Below, piece after piece: positions 7,854 to 14,986 of a DNA stretch of 39,591 nt. The stretch covers positions 1 through 39,591 of the forward strand of contig JAEDFL010000014.1 in NCBI GenBank assembly GCA_016292785.1, read 5' to 3'. Position 1 is the first letter of the stretch; each line of letters starts with the position of its first letter. The notes beneath the pieces are model-generated. The model was given only the letters and a program-made list of their open reading frames with translations. It made no database searches and had not been told where the DNA came from. Both the position numbers and the translations under genes were made by a program. The stretch is from Clostridiaceae bacterium (GTDB lineage Bacteria > Bacillota > Clostridia > Oscillospirales > Acutalibacteraceae).

Positions 7854-7883
7854 TGCACAAATTAAGTATAATTTATTTGTGCA
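7854..7883. promoter_or_regulatory. Palindrome just upstream of the small-ORF promoter
   Basis: TGCACAAAT (7854-7862) and ATTTGTGCA (7875-7883) are perfect 9-base inverted repeats separated by 12 nt. The right arm ends 6 nt before the -35 hexamer at 7890, a position typical of an activator or repressor binding site. The left half is also a copy of the GCACAAATTAA motif found at 7686 and, inverted, at 14202. Confidence 0.55.
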
Positions 7884-7889
7884 AAACGC

Positions 7890-7918
7890 TTGACAAATTC
7901 CAGGTGCGGTGCTATAAT
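7890..7918 (+). promoter_or_regulatory. Perfect consensus sigma-A promoter
   Basis: TTGACA (7890-7895), 17-nt spacer, TATAAT (7913-7918). Both hexamers match consensus exactly, so strong expression is expected unless it is controlled at the adjacent palindrome. Confidence 0.88.
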
Positions 7919-7955
7919 ATGCTTGCAAAATAAAAAAGAAAGGAATGAATGACTT

Positions 7956-8081
7956 ATGGCAAACAATATGTATTATGTTGCAGAGGAAAAGTTATTGAAC
8001 GAGATCGCAAAGGAAAAGAAGTTTTCATTCCGCGCTATCTTGAAGCTTCTGACGGCTAACGCTATCTCAAGGAAGTTTTAA
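7956..8081 (+). CDS. Small ORF of 41 residues in a short strong transcript
   Basis: ATG 7956 to TAA 8079-8081. It starts MANNMYYVAEEKLLNEIAKE and ends in LLTANAISRKF: an acidic, probably helical N-terminal half and a basic amphipathic C-terminal half. There is no signal peptide or transmembrane helix. AAGAAAGGA lies 11 nt upstream, which is rather long. A competing frame from ATG 7949 (36 residues, to 8059), with 4-nt spacing to the same ribosome site, covers most of the same DNA, so the true frame is not settled; codon choice in the 41-codon frame (AAG, GAG, ATC, CTT) looks more like the neighbours. I recognise no family. Transcription from 7890 and a terminator at 8265 bracket it. Confidence 0.5.
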   Translation: MANNMYYVAEEKLLNEIAKEKKFSFRAILKLLTANAISRKF

Positions 8082-8220
8082 GAAAGTCGGCTTTTGCGAG
8101 CCGTTTAATACTAAAACCTCTTATGCCCGAAAAAACGTCATGCGGATTGCACCCGACATCATAACGATGCCGAACCCGTAAATCACGGATTTAATAATGA
8201 CGCAGAAGGCAAAAGTTCAG
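8082..8220 (+). ncRNA. Long 3' untranslated part of the small-ORF transcript
   Basis: About 140 nt lie between the 41-codon ORF and the terminator, with no credible gene. A CGGCT/AGCCG hairpin (8088-8103) lies just after the stop codon; the rest shows no strong local helix by eye. The region could be an untranslated tail or part of a small RNA of roughly 340 nt. Confidence 0.35.
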
Positions 8221-8265
8221 ATTGTCCGAAAAGGTTTTTCTCCTTCCTTTTCGGGCAATTTTTTT
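8221..8265 (+). terminator. Strong intrinsic terminator of the small-ORF transcript
   Basis: ATTGTCCGAAAAGG (8221-8234) pairs with CCTTTTCGGGCAAT (8246-8259), with one G-U pair, followed by a run of T to 8265. Confidence 0.9.
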
Positions 8266-8289
8266 GCTTTTCTCCCCTTTTAAAAGTTC

Positions 8290-8327
8290 ACAAAATATTA
8301 ACAGCGCAATGTATTGACATATTTTGT
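8290..8327. promoter_or_regulatory. Candidate MarR operator half-sites
   Basis: ACAAAATAT (8290-8298) and ATATTTTGT (8319-8327) are perfect 9-base inverted repeats, 20 nt apart. The right arm overlaps the end of the -35 hexamer and the spacer of the marR promoter. MarR proteins in such cassettes usually repress their own operon, so this is a plausible operator, by position only. Confidence 0.45.
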
Positions 8328-8342
8328 AAAGCGGAATATAAT
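8314..8342 (+). promoter_or_regulatory. Consensus promoter of the marR-ABC operon
   Basis: TTGACA (8314-8319), 17-nt spacer, TATAAT (8337-8342). The start codon of the regulator is at 8385. Confidence 0.85.
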
Positions 8343-8384
8343 GTTGAATATCGTACATTTTATTATCAGAAAAGCGGTGAGTTT

Positions 8385-8843
8385 ATGAATAAAACCGTTC
8401 ACAAGGAATTGCGGTCGCTCTCCCATTTAATCTTCAGAACGATCGAAAATCGCTCCAACAAGAAAAAGATTGAATCAATGTCGGGCAACAACGGCTGTAT
8501 TATCGGCTATCTTTCGGATAACAGAGAGAGGGACGTTTTCCAGAGGGATCTCGAAAAGGAATTCGGAATTACCCGTTCCACAGCGTCCAAGGTTGTCAAC
8601 CTGATGGAGCAAAAGGGACTTGTGGAAAAACGGAGCGTTTCATACGACGCAAGGCTGAAAAAACTGGTTCTGACCGAAAAATCCGAAGCCATAGCTCACC
8701 TGATGAGCGACGATATGGCAAAGCTTGAAAGCGTGCTGACGGACGGATTTTCGGAATCTGAGCTTGATACTCTTTACAGCTACATCGACAGAATGAAAAA
8801 CAATCTCAAAAAATACAAACCAAGCCAAAAGGAGGAAAACTGA
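8385..8843 (+). CDS. MarR family transcriptional regulator
   Basis: A 152-residue winged-helix repressor. The recognition helix region reads FGITRSTASKVVNLMEQKGL, followed by the wing VEKRSVSYDARLKKLVLTEK, the standard MarR pattern (xDxRxKxxxLT). N- and C-terminal helices form the dimer interface. It is the first gene of an operon with two ABC exporter half-transporters; the stop codon is 1 nt before the next ATG. MarR-ABC-ABC sets normally encode a drug or metabolite exporter repressed by the MarR protein and released by the ligand. A consensus promoter and an inverted repeat over its -35 region fit autoregulation. Confidence 0.92.
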   Translation: MNKTVHKELRSLSHLIFRTIENRSNKKKIESMSGNNGCIIGYLSDNRERDVFQRDLEKEFGITRSTASKVVNLMEQKGLVEKRSVSYDARLKKLVLTEKSEAIAHLMSDDMAKLESVLTDGFSESELDTLYSYIDRMKNNLKKYKPSQKEEN

Positions 8844-8844
8844 A

Positions 8845-10593
8845 ATGCACACCTTAAAAAGGCTTATGCAGTGCATCAGGGAGTATAAGCTCCCGTCGCT
8901 GTTAAGTCCGCTCTTTATCACGGGCGAAGTTGTTATTGAATGTTTCATTCCGTTTATAACGGCTCAGCTTATTGACGGAATTGAACGCGGAAGCGGAATA
9001 GATGTCATCGGCGGTTACGGTCTGAAGCTTGTTATACTTGCCGTGTGCTCGCTTGTCTGCGGCGCTCTTGCGGGACATTTCTGCGCCGTGGCGTCCTGCG
9101 GATTTGCAAAAAATCTCAGGCACGATCTTTTCTATGCTGTGCAGAATTATTCTTTCTCAAATATTGATAATTTCTCCTCATCGAGCCTTGTTACAAGGCT
9201 GACAACCGACGTCACAAACGTGCAGAACTCATATATGATGATAATCAGAACGGCGCTGAGAAGCCCTCTGATGCTCATTTTTTCCATCATTATGACGATC
9301 CGGATCAGCCCTAAGCTGACAACGGCTTTCATCGCACTTGTGCCGTTTATTACGGCAGGACTTATTTTGATGCTAAAAATGGTTATGCCGCTCTTCAAGC
9401 AGATTTTCAAGCGTTACGACGCATTGAACAATTCCGTTCAGGAAAACGTTGCGGCTATCAGAGCAGTCAAATCCTTCGTCCGTGAGGACTACGAAAACAA
9501 AAAATTCTCCAAGGCTTCCGACAATGTTTGCATGGATTTCACCAAGGCGGAAAAGCTCATGGCGTTCGGCAATCCCCTCGTTTCGGCGGCAATTTACGTT
9601 ATCATGCTCATAGTATTCTATTTCGGCGCAAAGATAATTGTCACCTCCGGCGGTACGGAGCTTGAGGTTGGCGGTCTTTCCTCGATACTGACCTACGGTA
9701 TGCAGGTGCTTATGAGCATGCTTATGGTAACAATGACAATAGTTATGATCTCCATGTCCTTTGCTTCGGCAAGCCGTATTGTTGAGGTTCTCGACGAGGA
9801 AAGCACGATTCAGAATCCCGAAAATCCCGTTTTCGAGGTCAAAGACGGGTCGATCGACTTTGAAAATGTCGATTTCTCCTATTCGGAAAAGGCGGAGATC
9901 CACACCCTGCGTAACATCAGCTTCCATATTGATTCGGGTGAAACAATCGGCATTATCGGCGGCACGGGCAGCAGTAAAACGACTCTCATTCAGCTTATCT
10001 CAAGGCTTTACGACGTCGGCTCGGGCAGCGTAAAGGTGGGCGGAACAGATGTCCGTGATTACGATATTCAAACGCTGCGTGACGCTGTTTCCGTAGTTCT
10101 TCAGAAAAATGTTCTTTTCTCAGGCACGGTCAAGGAAAATCTTCGCTGGGGCGACAAGGAGGCAACGGACGAGGATATCGTCAGGGTTTGCCGACTTGCA
10201 CAGGCAGATGAATTTATCGAGCAGATGCCCGACAAATACGACACATATATTGAGCGCGGCGGAACAAACGTTTCGGGCGGTCAGAAGCAAAGGCTGTGTA
10301 TCGCCAGAGCCTTGCTCAAAAAGCCGAAGATACTTATTCTTGACGACTCGACAAGTGCGGTTGACACCAAGACAGACGCATTGATAAGGAAGGCTTTGCG
10401 TGAAGAAATTCCGAACACAACAAAGCTTATCATCGCACAGCGTATTTCCTCCGTTCAGGACGCAGACAGAATTATCGTCCTCAACAACGGTGAGATTAAC
10501 GGAATCGGCACGCACGACGAGCTGATGGAAAACAACGAAATTTACCGTGAGGTATATGATTCTCAGACAAAGGCAGGTGATTTTGATGCCTAA
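8845..10593 (+). CDS. ABC exporter half-transporter with degenerate ATPase site
   Basis: A 582-residue fusion of a six-helix exporter membrane domain (about 15-310) and an ATP-binding domain. Walker A is GGTGSSKTT (about 371-379), the signature is VSGGQKQR, and Walker B is ILILDDSTSAVD. Two catalytic positions deviate: the glutamate after Walker B is Asp (LDD) and the switch histidine is Gln (IIAQRISS). This matches the non-canonical subunit of heterodimeric exporters such as LmrC of LmrCD, while the partner encoded next is canonical. AGGAGG lies 9 nt upstream of the ATG. Likely exports hydrophobic compounds, peptides or lipids; the substrate is unknown. Confidence 0.92.
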   Translation: MHTLKRLMQCIREYKLPSLLSPLFITGEVVIECFIPFITAQLIDGIERGSGIDVIGGYGLKLVILAVCSLVCGALAGHFCAVASCGFAKNLRHDLFYAVQNYSFSNIDNFSSSSLVTRLTTDVTNVQNSYMMIIRTALRSPLMLIFSIIMTIRISPKLTTAFIALVPFITAGLILMLKMVMPLFKQIFKRYDALNNSVQENVAAIRAVKSFVREDYENKKFSKASDNVCMDFTKAEKLMAFGNPLVSAAIYVIMLIVFYFGAKIIVTSGGTELEVGGLSSILTYGMQVLMSMLMVTMTIVMISMSFASASRIVEVLDEESTIQNPENPVFEVKDGSIDFENVDFSYSEKAEIHTLRNISFHIDSGETIGIIGGTGSSKTTLIQLISRLYDVGSGSVKVGGTDVRDYDIQTLRDAVSVVLQKNVLFSGTVKENLRWGDKEATDEDIVRVCRLAQADEFIEQMPDKYDTYIERGGTNVSGGQKQRLCIARALLKKPKILILDDSTSAVDTKTDALIRKALREEIPNTTKLIIAQRISSVQDADRIIVLNNGEINGIGTHDELMENNEIYREVYDSQTKAGDFDA

Positions 10594-12520
10594 TCCTATG
10601 CCTAAAGGAAAGAAATCCCCGATGGCGGGAATGAAATCGGGCGCAAAAAAAGGTACGTTCAAGAGGATATTAAAAACCCTTTTCAGCGAGTACAAGACAC
10701 CGCTTCTGTTCGTATTCGTCTGCATAATCCTCTCTACCCTTGCAGCAACTACCTCGAACCTGTTCCTGAACAATCTTATCCGTGAAATAAAGCTCGGACT
10801 TGACTCCGGCTGGGATTCGGCTCTGCCAAGCATCTTGAAAATCATCGGCGTTATGGCAGGTATCTATCTTATCGGCGTTATTGCCGCATTCTTCCAGGCA
10901 AGAATAATGGCTGTCGTTACTCAGGGCTTTCTGAACAAAACCCGAAAAGCTATGTTCGGCAAGATGGAAAAGCTTCCGATCAGATACTTTGACACACACC
11001 CTCACGGCGATATTATGTCCTACTACACAAACGATATCGACACTCTGCGCCAGCTTATTTCACAGGCAACGCCTGCACTTATCCAGTCTGCTCTGACGGT
11101 TATTATCCTCGTCGCCTATATGCTTTACCTGAGTGTATGGATGACCTTGATCGTATTCGGTGCAGTCGCTCTGATGATGATCGTCGTCAAGACCATTGGC
11201 GGAAATTCGGCAAAATTCTTTATCCGCCAGCAGAAGGCTCTCGGCAAAACCGAGGGCTACATCGAGGAAATGATGAGCGGTCAGAAGGTGGTCAAGGTAT
11301 TTAACCATGAGGAGGAAAGCTGCAAGGATTTTGACCGTATCAACGGTGAGCTTTTCAAGGAAGCCTCAAAAGCCAACAGCTTTGCAAACATTCTTATGCC
11401 GATCATGGGCAATATAGGCAACATTCTTTATGTTTTTCTTGCTTTTGTCGGCGGTCTGCTCATTCTCTCCCCCAATGTTCAAAATCTTTCGCTGTCAGGT
11501 CAGGCGCTCACCGTTGCGGTCGTTGTTCCGTTCCTGAATATGACACGCCAGTTCACCAACAACATCAGTCAGATCTCTCAGCACATCAACAGCATCGTTA
11601 TGGCTCTTGCCGGTGCGGACAGAATTTTTGAGCTTATGGACGAAAAACCGGAGGTTGACGACGGTTATGTTACGCTCGTCAATGCAAAAGAGGTTGACGG
11701 CAAGCTCGTTGAATGTGAGGAAAGAACAGGTACATGGGCGTGGAAGCATCCTCACGAGGACGGCACAGTCACATATACAAAGCTTATGGGCGATGTGCGT
11801 ATGGAGAATATGGACTTCGGATACACTCCGGAAAAGATCGTTCTTCACGATATAACTCTCTATGCCGAGCCGGGACAAAAGGTTGCTTTTGTCGGCGCAA
11901 CGGGCGCAGGCAAAACAACAATAACAAATCTTATCAACAGGTTTTACGATGTTGCGGACGGCAAGATCCGCTATGACGGCATCAATATAAACAAGATCAA
12001 GAAGGATGATCTTCGTCATTCGCTCGGAATAGTTCTTCAGGATACCACCCTTTTCACAGGCACGGTAATGGAGAACATCCGCTACGGCAAGCTTGACGCA
12101 ACGGACGAGGAATGTATTGCCGCCGCAAAGCTTGCAAATGCGGACGAATTTATCCGTATGCTCTCCGACGGCTACGACACCATGCTCACCTCAAACGGAG
12201 GCAACCTCTCTCAGGGACAGCGTCAGCTGCTTGCAATCGCAAGGGCAGCGGTTGCCGATCCTCCGGTTATGATACTCGACGAGGCGACCTCCTCCATAGA
12301 CACGAGAACAGAGGTAATCGTTCAAAAAGGTATGGACGCTCTGATGAAAGGCAGAACGGTATTCGTAATTGCTCACAGGCTCTCGACAATTCAGAATTCA
12401 GATGTTATAATGGTACTTGAACAGGGACGCATTATCGAGCGTGGCAACCATGACAGCCTGATCGCCCAGAAGGGCAAGTATTACCAGCTCTACACGGGTG
12501 CATTTGAGCAAAACGCCTGA
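10586..12520 (+). CDS. ABC exporter half-transporter, canonical partner
   Basis: A 644-residue partner of the upstream half-transporter. It has a membrane domain (about 40-350), then an ATP-binding domain with Walker A GATGAGKTT (about 436-444), signature LSQGQRQ, Walker B MILDEATSS with the catalytic Glu, and switch His in IAHRLST. An insertion of about 40 residues with TWAWKHPHEDGTVTY lies between the membrane and ATPase domains, as in many clostridial relatives. I start at ATG 10586, overlapping the upstream stop by 8 nt and preceded by AGGTG; the frame stays open to 10547 but without a ribosome site. The overlap implies coupled synthesis of the heterodimer. Confidence 0.92.
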   Translation: MPNPMPKGKKSPMAGMKSGAKKGTFKRILKTLFSEYKTPLLFVFVCIILSTLAATTSNLFLNNLIREIKLGLDSGWDSALPSILKIIGVMAGIYLIGVIAAFFQARIMAVVTQGFLNKTRKAMFGKMEKLPIRYFDTHPHGDIMSYYTNDIDTLRQLISQATPALIQSALTVIILVAYMLYLSVWMTLIVFGAVALMMIVVKTIGGNSAKFFIRQQKALGKTEGYIEEMMSGQKVVKVFNHEEESCKDFDRINGELFKEASKANSFANILMPIMGNIGNILYVFLAFVGGLLILSPNVQNLSLSGQALTVAVVVPFLNMTRQFTNNISQISQHINSIVMALAGADRIFELMDEKPEVDDGYVTLVNAKEVDGKLVECEERTGTWAWKHPHEDGTVTYTKLMGDVRMENMDFGYTPEKIVLHDITLYAEPGQKVAFVGATGAGKTTITNLINRFYDVADGKIRYDGININKIKKDDLRHSLGIVLQDTTLFTGTVMENIRYGKLDATDEECIAAAKLANADEFIRMLSDGYDTMLTSNGGNLSQGQRQLLAIARAAVADPPVMILDEATSSIDTRTEVIVQKGMDALMKGRTVFVIAHRLSTIQNSDVIMVLEQGRIIERGNHDSLIAQKGKYYQLYTGAFEQNA

Positions 12521-12606
12521 AAAAAGTCAGCGTTTCACGCTCGGCGGAATAGCCTGCGCTTTTCGGCTCAAGCTATTTCTGACTGAAATATAAAGAAGTG
12601 ATTTGA

Positions 12607-13410
12607 ATGGCAGGAGTTTATTTTGTTCTGAGTGTGATAACAGACCTCCTGATAACGTATTTCTGCAAGCTCGCAACCGACTGGGGCGATATATGGAAGC
12701 CGCTTTTGCTTTTGCCGGCAATATACATCGGCTTTCTAATACTCCATCTGATCGGTTTCTGCCTGTATTCGTTCACAACGGACGAAAATTACACCGACAA
12801 TATTCATAATTCCTACCGCCGTGTTCTGCTCTCAAGTCTGAAGCTTTTCCTGAAAACAGCGAAGGTTCGTGTTCACACCGACGGTGCCGAGCTTGTTCCC
12901 GACGACGGAAAATTCCTGCTCGTTTCCAACCACATATCGGTTTTTGATCCGGCGATAACGATCACGGCTCTGGAAGATAAAAATCTCGCCTTTGTCGCAA
13001 AGAAAGAGCTTTTCGGCGTGTTCGCCGCAGGAAAATATCTTGCCAAATCCGGTTGCGTCGGGCTTGACCGTGAAAACGACCGTGAGGCGGTCAAGGCAAT
13101 AAACAAGGCGGCGGACAACATCAAAAACGGAGTTTGTGCAATGGGCATTTACCCCGAGGGATATGTCAACAAAAATCCCGGCACGCTTCTGCCTTTCAGA
13201 AACGGAGCCTTCAAGATTGCCAAGAAAGCCAAGGTTCCGATAGTTGTGTCAGTTGTCCGAAACACGAGAGAGGCAAACAAAAATATGTTCAAGCGTCATT
13301 CCGACGTCTATCTGAAAATTATAAAGGTCATACCGTATGACGACATCGCCAATCTCAAGACGAACGAGATCGGAGATATTGTATATAAAATAATGATTGA
13401 TGAAATTTAG
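12607..13410 (+). CDS. 1-acylglycerol-3-phosphate acyltransferase-like protein (PlsC family)
   Basis: A 267-residue membrane acyltransferase. Two N-terminal hydrophobic segments (about 5-22 and 32-58) precede the PlsC domain: SNHISVFDPA holds the HX4D catalytic motif, YPEGYVNKNPG the glycerophosphate-binding EG motif, and LPFRNGAFKIAKKAKVPIVV the downstream blocks. Expected reaction: transfer of an acyl chain to lysophosphatidic acid or a related acceptor in phospholipid synthesis. The start follows AAGAAGTG. It is separated from the ABC operon by 86 nt with no clear terminator, so read-through is possible, and is followed after 15 nt by a PHP-domain gene, probably in the same operon. Confidence 0.85.
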   Translation: MAGVYFVLSVITDLLITYFCKLATDWGDIWKPLLLLPAIYIGFLILHLIGFCLYSFTTDENYTDNIHNSYRRVLLSSLKLFLKTAKVRVHTDGAELVPDDGKFLLVSNHISVFDPAITITALEDKNLAFVAKKELFGVFAAGKYLAKSGCVGLDRENDREAVKAINKAADNIKNGVCAMGIYPEGYVNKNPGTLLPFRNGAFKIAKKAKVPIVVSVVRNTREANKNMFKRHSDVYLKIIKVIPYDDIANLKTNEIGDIVYKIMIDEI

Positions 13411-13425
13411 TAAGAAGGTTATTTT

Positions 13426-14130
13426 ATGATTAAAGAAGATGCAGAAAAACAAATTAAAGAAGCATTTCCGTACAGGCTTGAGCTTCACGCTCACACCTCA
13501 CCTGCCAGCAGATGCTCACAGGTAAGTCCCGAAGATGTTATTACAATCTTTCACAACGCAGGCTATGACGGAATTGCGATAACAAATCATTTCTATGAGA
13601 AGCCCGACAAGGATGAGTTTCTGAAAATATACCGTGACGATTTTCTCAAGGCATACGAAACAGGCAAAAAGCTCGGTATGAAGGTTTATCTCGGTGCGGA
13701 GCTGAGATTTGTCAACGAAAATGACAACGACTACCTGCTTTACGGCTTTGAGCTTGACGAGCTCGAGAAAATGTACTCCCACATAAGCGGCACTCTTGAG
13801 GATTTTGTCAGGGATTTCAAGACCGACAGTATGTTCCTTTTGCAGGCTCACCCGTTCAGGAACGATATGGAACGGGGTTTTGAACAGTTTCTTGACGGTG
13901 TGGAGGCTTTCAATATGCACCCTAACCACAATTCAAGGGTTGCTCTTGCAATGAAGTATGCCGACGAGCACGGCAAGATTGCCACGGCCGGAACGGACTA
14001 CCACCACATCGGTCACGATAATCTCTGCGCCACAAGATCGTCCGTCCTCCCCGAAAACGAAGCCGAACTCGTTTCCCTGCTCAGAAGCGGCAACTTTATT
14101 TACGAGATTTCGGGCAAGGTCGTAGTGTGA
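13426..14130 (+). CDS. PHP domain metal-dependent phosphoesterase
   Basis: A 234-residue protein of the PHP superfamily. Metal ligands are visible: ELHAHTS (H21, H23), ITNHFYE (H55), EAFNMHPNHNSR, and AGTDYHHIG near the C-terminus (D191, H193). The fold usually hydrolyses phosphate esters, for example histidinol phosphate, 5'-3' oligoribonucleotides or AMP-type substrates. This is a stand-alone domain without a fused polymerase, so the substrate is open. AAGAAGG lies 9 nt before the ATG. It is co-directional with the acyltransferase gene 15 nt upstream and ends at a strong terminator. Confidence 0.87.
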   Translation: MIKEDAEKQIKEAFPYRLELHAHTSPASRCSQVSPEDVITIFHNAGYDGIAITNHFYEKPDKDEFLKIYRDDFLKAYETGKKLGMKVYLGAELRFVNENDNDYLLYGFELDELEKMYSHISGTLEDFVRDFKTDSMFLLQAHPFRNDMERGFEQFLDGVEAFNMHPNHNSRVALAMKYADEHGKIATAGTDYHHIGHDNLCATRSSVLPENEAELVSLLRSGNFIYEISGKVVV

Positions 14131-14146
14131 ACAAATCAATAATATG

Positions 14147-14179
14147 CGAAGCTGTTGCGATAAGTGACAGCTTCGTTTT
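14147..14179 (+). terminator. Intrinsic terminator after the PHP gene
   Basis: CGAAGCTGT (14147-14155) pairs perfectly with ACAGCTTCG (14167-14175), followed by TTTT. Confidence 0.87.
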
Positions 14180-14221
14180 AATGTAAGTGTGCAGCTTTAT
14201 CTTAATTTGTGCCAAACACCG

Positions 14222-14290
14222 CCTTTCGGCATATCCTGTTAATAGGCAAATGCCAAAAAACGGCAGTCTGTTTCAGACCGCCGAAAGGAG
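14222..14290 (+). promoter_or_regulatory. cotJA leader with mutually exclusive hairpins and masked ribosome site
   Basis: CCTTTCGGC (14222-14230) is perfectly complementary to GCCGAAAGG (14280-14288), which contains most of the AAAGGAG ribosome site of cotJA. Two other helices compete with it: GGCAT/ATGCC (14228-14232 with 14250-14254) and a hairpin of CGGC, A, GTCTG with CAGAC, C, GCCG (14261-14283). One fold hides the ribosome site and the other frees it. This is base-pairing logic by eye; the transcription start is unknown. Confidence 0.45.
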
Positions 14291-14299
14291 CTAATCAAA

Positions 14300-14533
14300 T
14301 TGAATAACCATCCATATGACAGCCGTCAAAAGGCGCCTATGGGTTTCAATCGCTGTGCCGCTTCGGGCATTCAAACCGGCACCATGTCCGCCCTGCCCGA
14401 AAATCCGGTTGTGACAATGGCATATGTCCCGTTCCAGACAGACACAACGACCTACGATGAAATGCAGGCGCTTAAAGCAGGCACTCTCTTTCCCGTCCTC
14501 GACAAGCCGTTCAAGGGACGTGGTATGAGATGA
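14300..14533 (+). CDS. cotJA: Spore coat associated protein CotJA
   Basis: A 77-residue protein matching CotJA: after a variable N-terminus it has VVTMAYVPFQTDTTTYDE, then LKAGTLFPVLDKPFKG, the family's hallmark GTLFPxLDKPF. It starts at TTG 14300, with AAAGGAG 9 nt upstream. In Bacillus subtilis the cotJABC operon is transcribed by the mother-cell factor sigma-E and its products are incorporated into the inner coat. Here the gene overlaps cotJB by 4 nt. I see no convincing sigma-E promoter by eye. Its presence suggests the organism or its recent ancestor forms endospores. Confidence 0.88.
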   Translation: MNNHPYDSRQKAPMGFNRCAASGIQTGTMSALPENPVVTMAYVPFQTDTTTYDEMQALKAGTLFPVLDKPFKGRGMR

Positions 14534-14775
14534 ACAGAGCAAGGCTTTTAAAACAGATAGACGCCGTTCAGTTCGCAATGTGGGAGCTTCACCTCTATCT
14601 TGACACTCACCCCGACGATCTGAGCGCACTTGCGCTTTACAAAAAATACGAGGAGCAGAACGAAAAGCTCGTTGCCGAATTTGAGGAGCAATTCGGTCCG
14701 CTCTATTCAAATTCCGACCCCGGCGTATCATGGCTCAAAAATCCGTGGCCGTGGGACATAGGGGGAAATTATTGA
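14530..14775 (+). CDS. cotJB: Spore coat protein CotJB
   Basis: An 81-residue protein matching CotJB: LLKQIDAVQFAMWELHLYLD at the N-terminus, THPDDLSALALYKKY in the middle and DPGVSWLKNPWPWD at the C-terminus are all typical. It overlaps cotJA by 4 nt (ATGA) and the following cotJC start by 1 nt, the standard operon arrangement. Length is normal for the family. It is thought to assemble with CotJA and CotJC in the coat; since cotJC is cut short here, this copy of the operon may be non-functional or partial. Confidence 0.88.
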   Translation: MNRARLLKQIDAVQFAMWELHLYLDTHPDDLSALALYKKYEEQNEKLVAEFEEQFGPLYSNSDPGVSWLKNPWPWDIGGNY

Positions 14776-14894
14776 TGTTTGTTTATGAAAAGAAATTACA
14801 GTATCCCGTCAAAATCACTACGCCAAACCCCAAGTACGCAAGCATAATTATATCCCAGTACGGCGGTGCTGACTGCAAAAGGATATATTTTTGA
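14775..14894 (+). pseudogene. cotJC: Truncated cotJC (manganese catalase-like coat protein)
   Basis: The ORF starts at the expected place (TGATG overlap with cotJB) and encodes MFVYEKKLQYPVK, then TPNPKYASIIISQYGGAD, which is the conserved beginning of CotJC. After about 33 codons the match stops and the frame ends at TGA 14892-14894 with CKRIYF. Intact CotJC is about 190 residues, with a ferritin-like di-manganese core that is wholly missing. Eighteen bases after the stop lies the -35 of the vanW promoter. A deletion joining cotJC to the vanW upstream region is the simplest explanation. Confidence 0.8.
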
Positions 14895-14911
14895 ATTTAC
14901 ATAATATTTTC

Positions 14912-14940
14912 TTGACAACATTTTTTTGCTGATTTATAAT
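14912..14940 (+). promoter_or_regulatory. Consensus promoter of the vanW-family gene
   Basis: TTGACA (14912-14917), 17-nt spacer, TATAAT (14935-14940). Start codon at 14987 after GGAAGG. Confidence 0.85.
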
Positions 14941-14986
14941 ACTTCCCGTTGAGTTTTGTAAAAAACACACGGAAGGATGAAAAAAG

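Noticed and set aside
10120..10845. 241-codon minus-strand frame across the junction of the two ABC genes
   Set aside because: Both ABC genes are certain from their motifs; the frame is the mirror of their codon bias.
12525..12584. Possible branched RNA fold between the ABC operon and the acyltransferase gene
   Set aside because: AGTCAG/CTGACT and AATAGC/GCTATT pairs exist, but helices are short, there is no T-run and no known motif, so chance pairing is likely.
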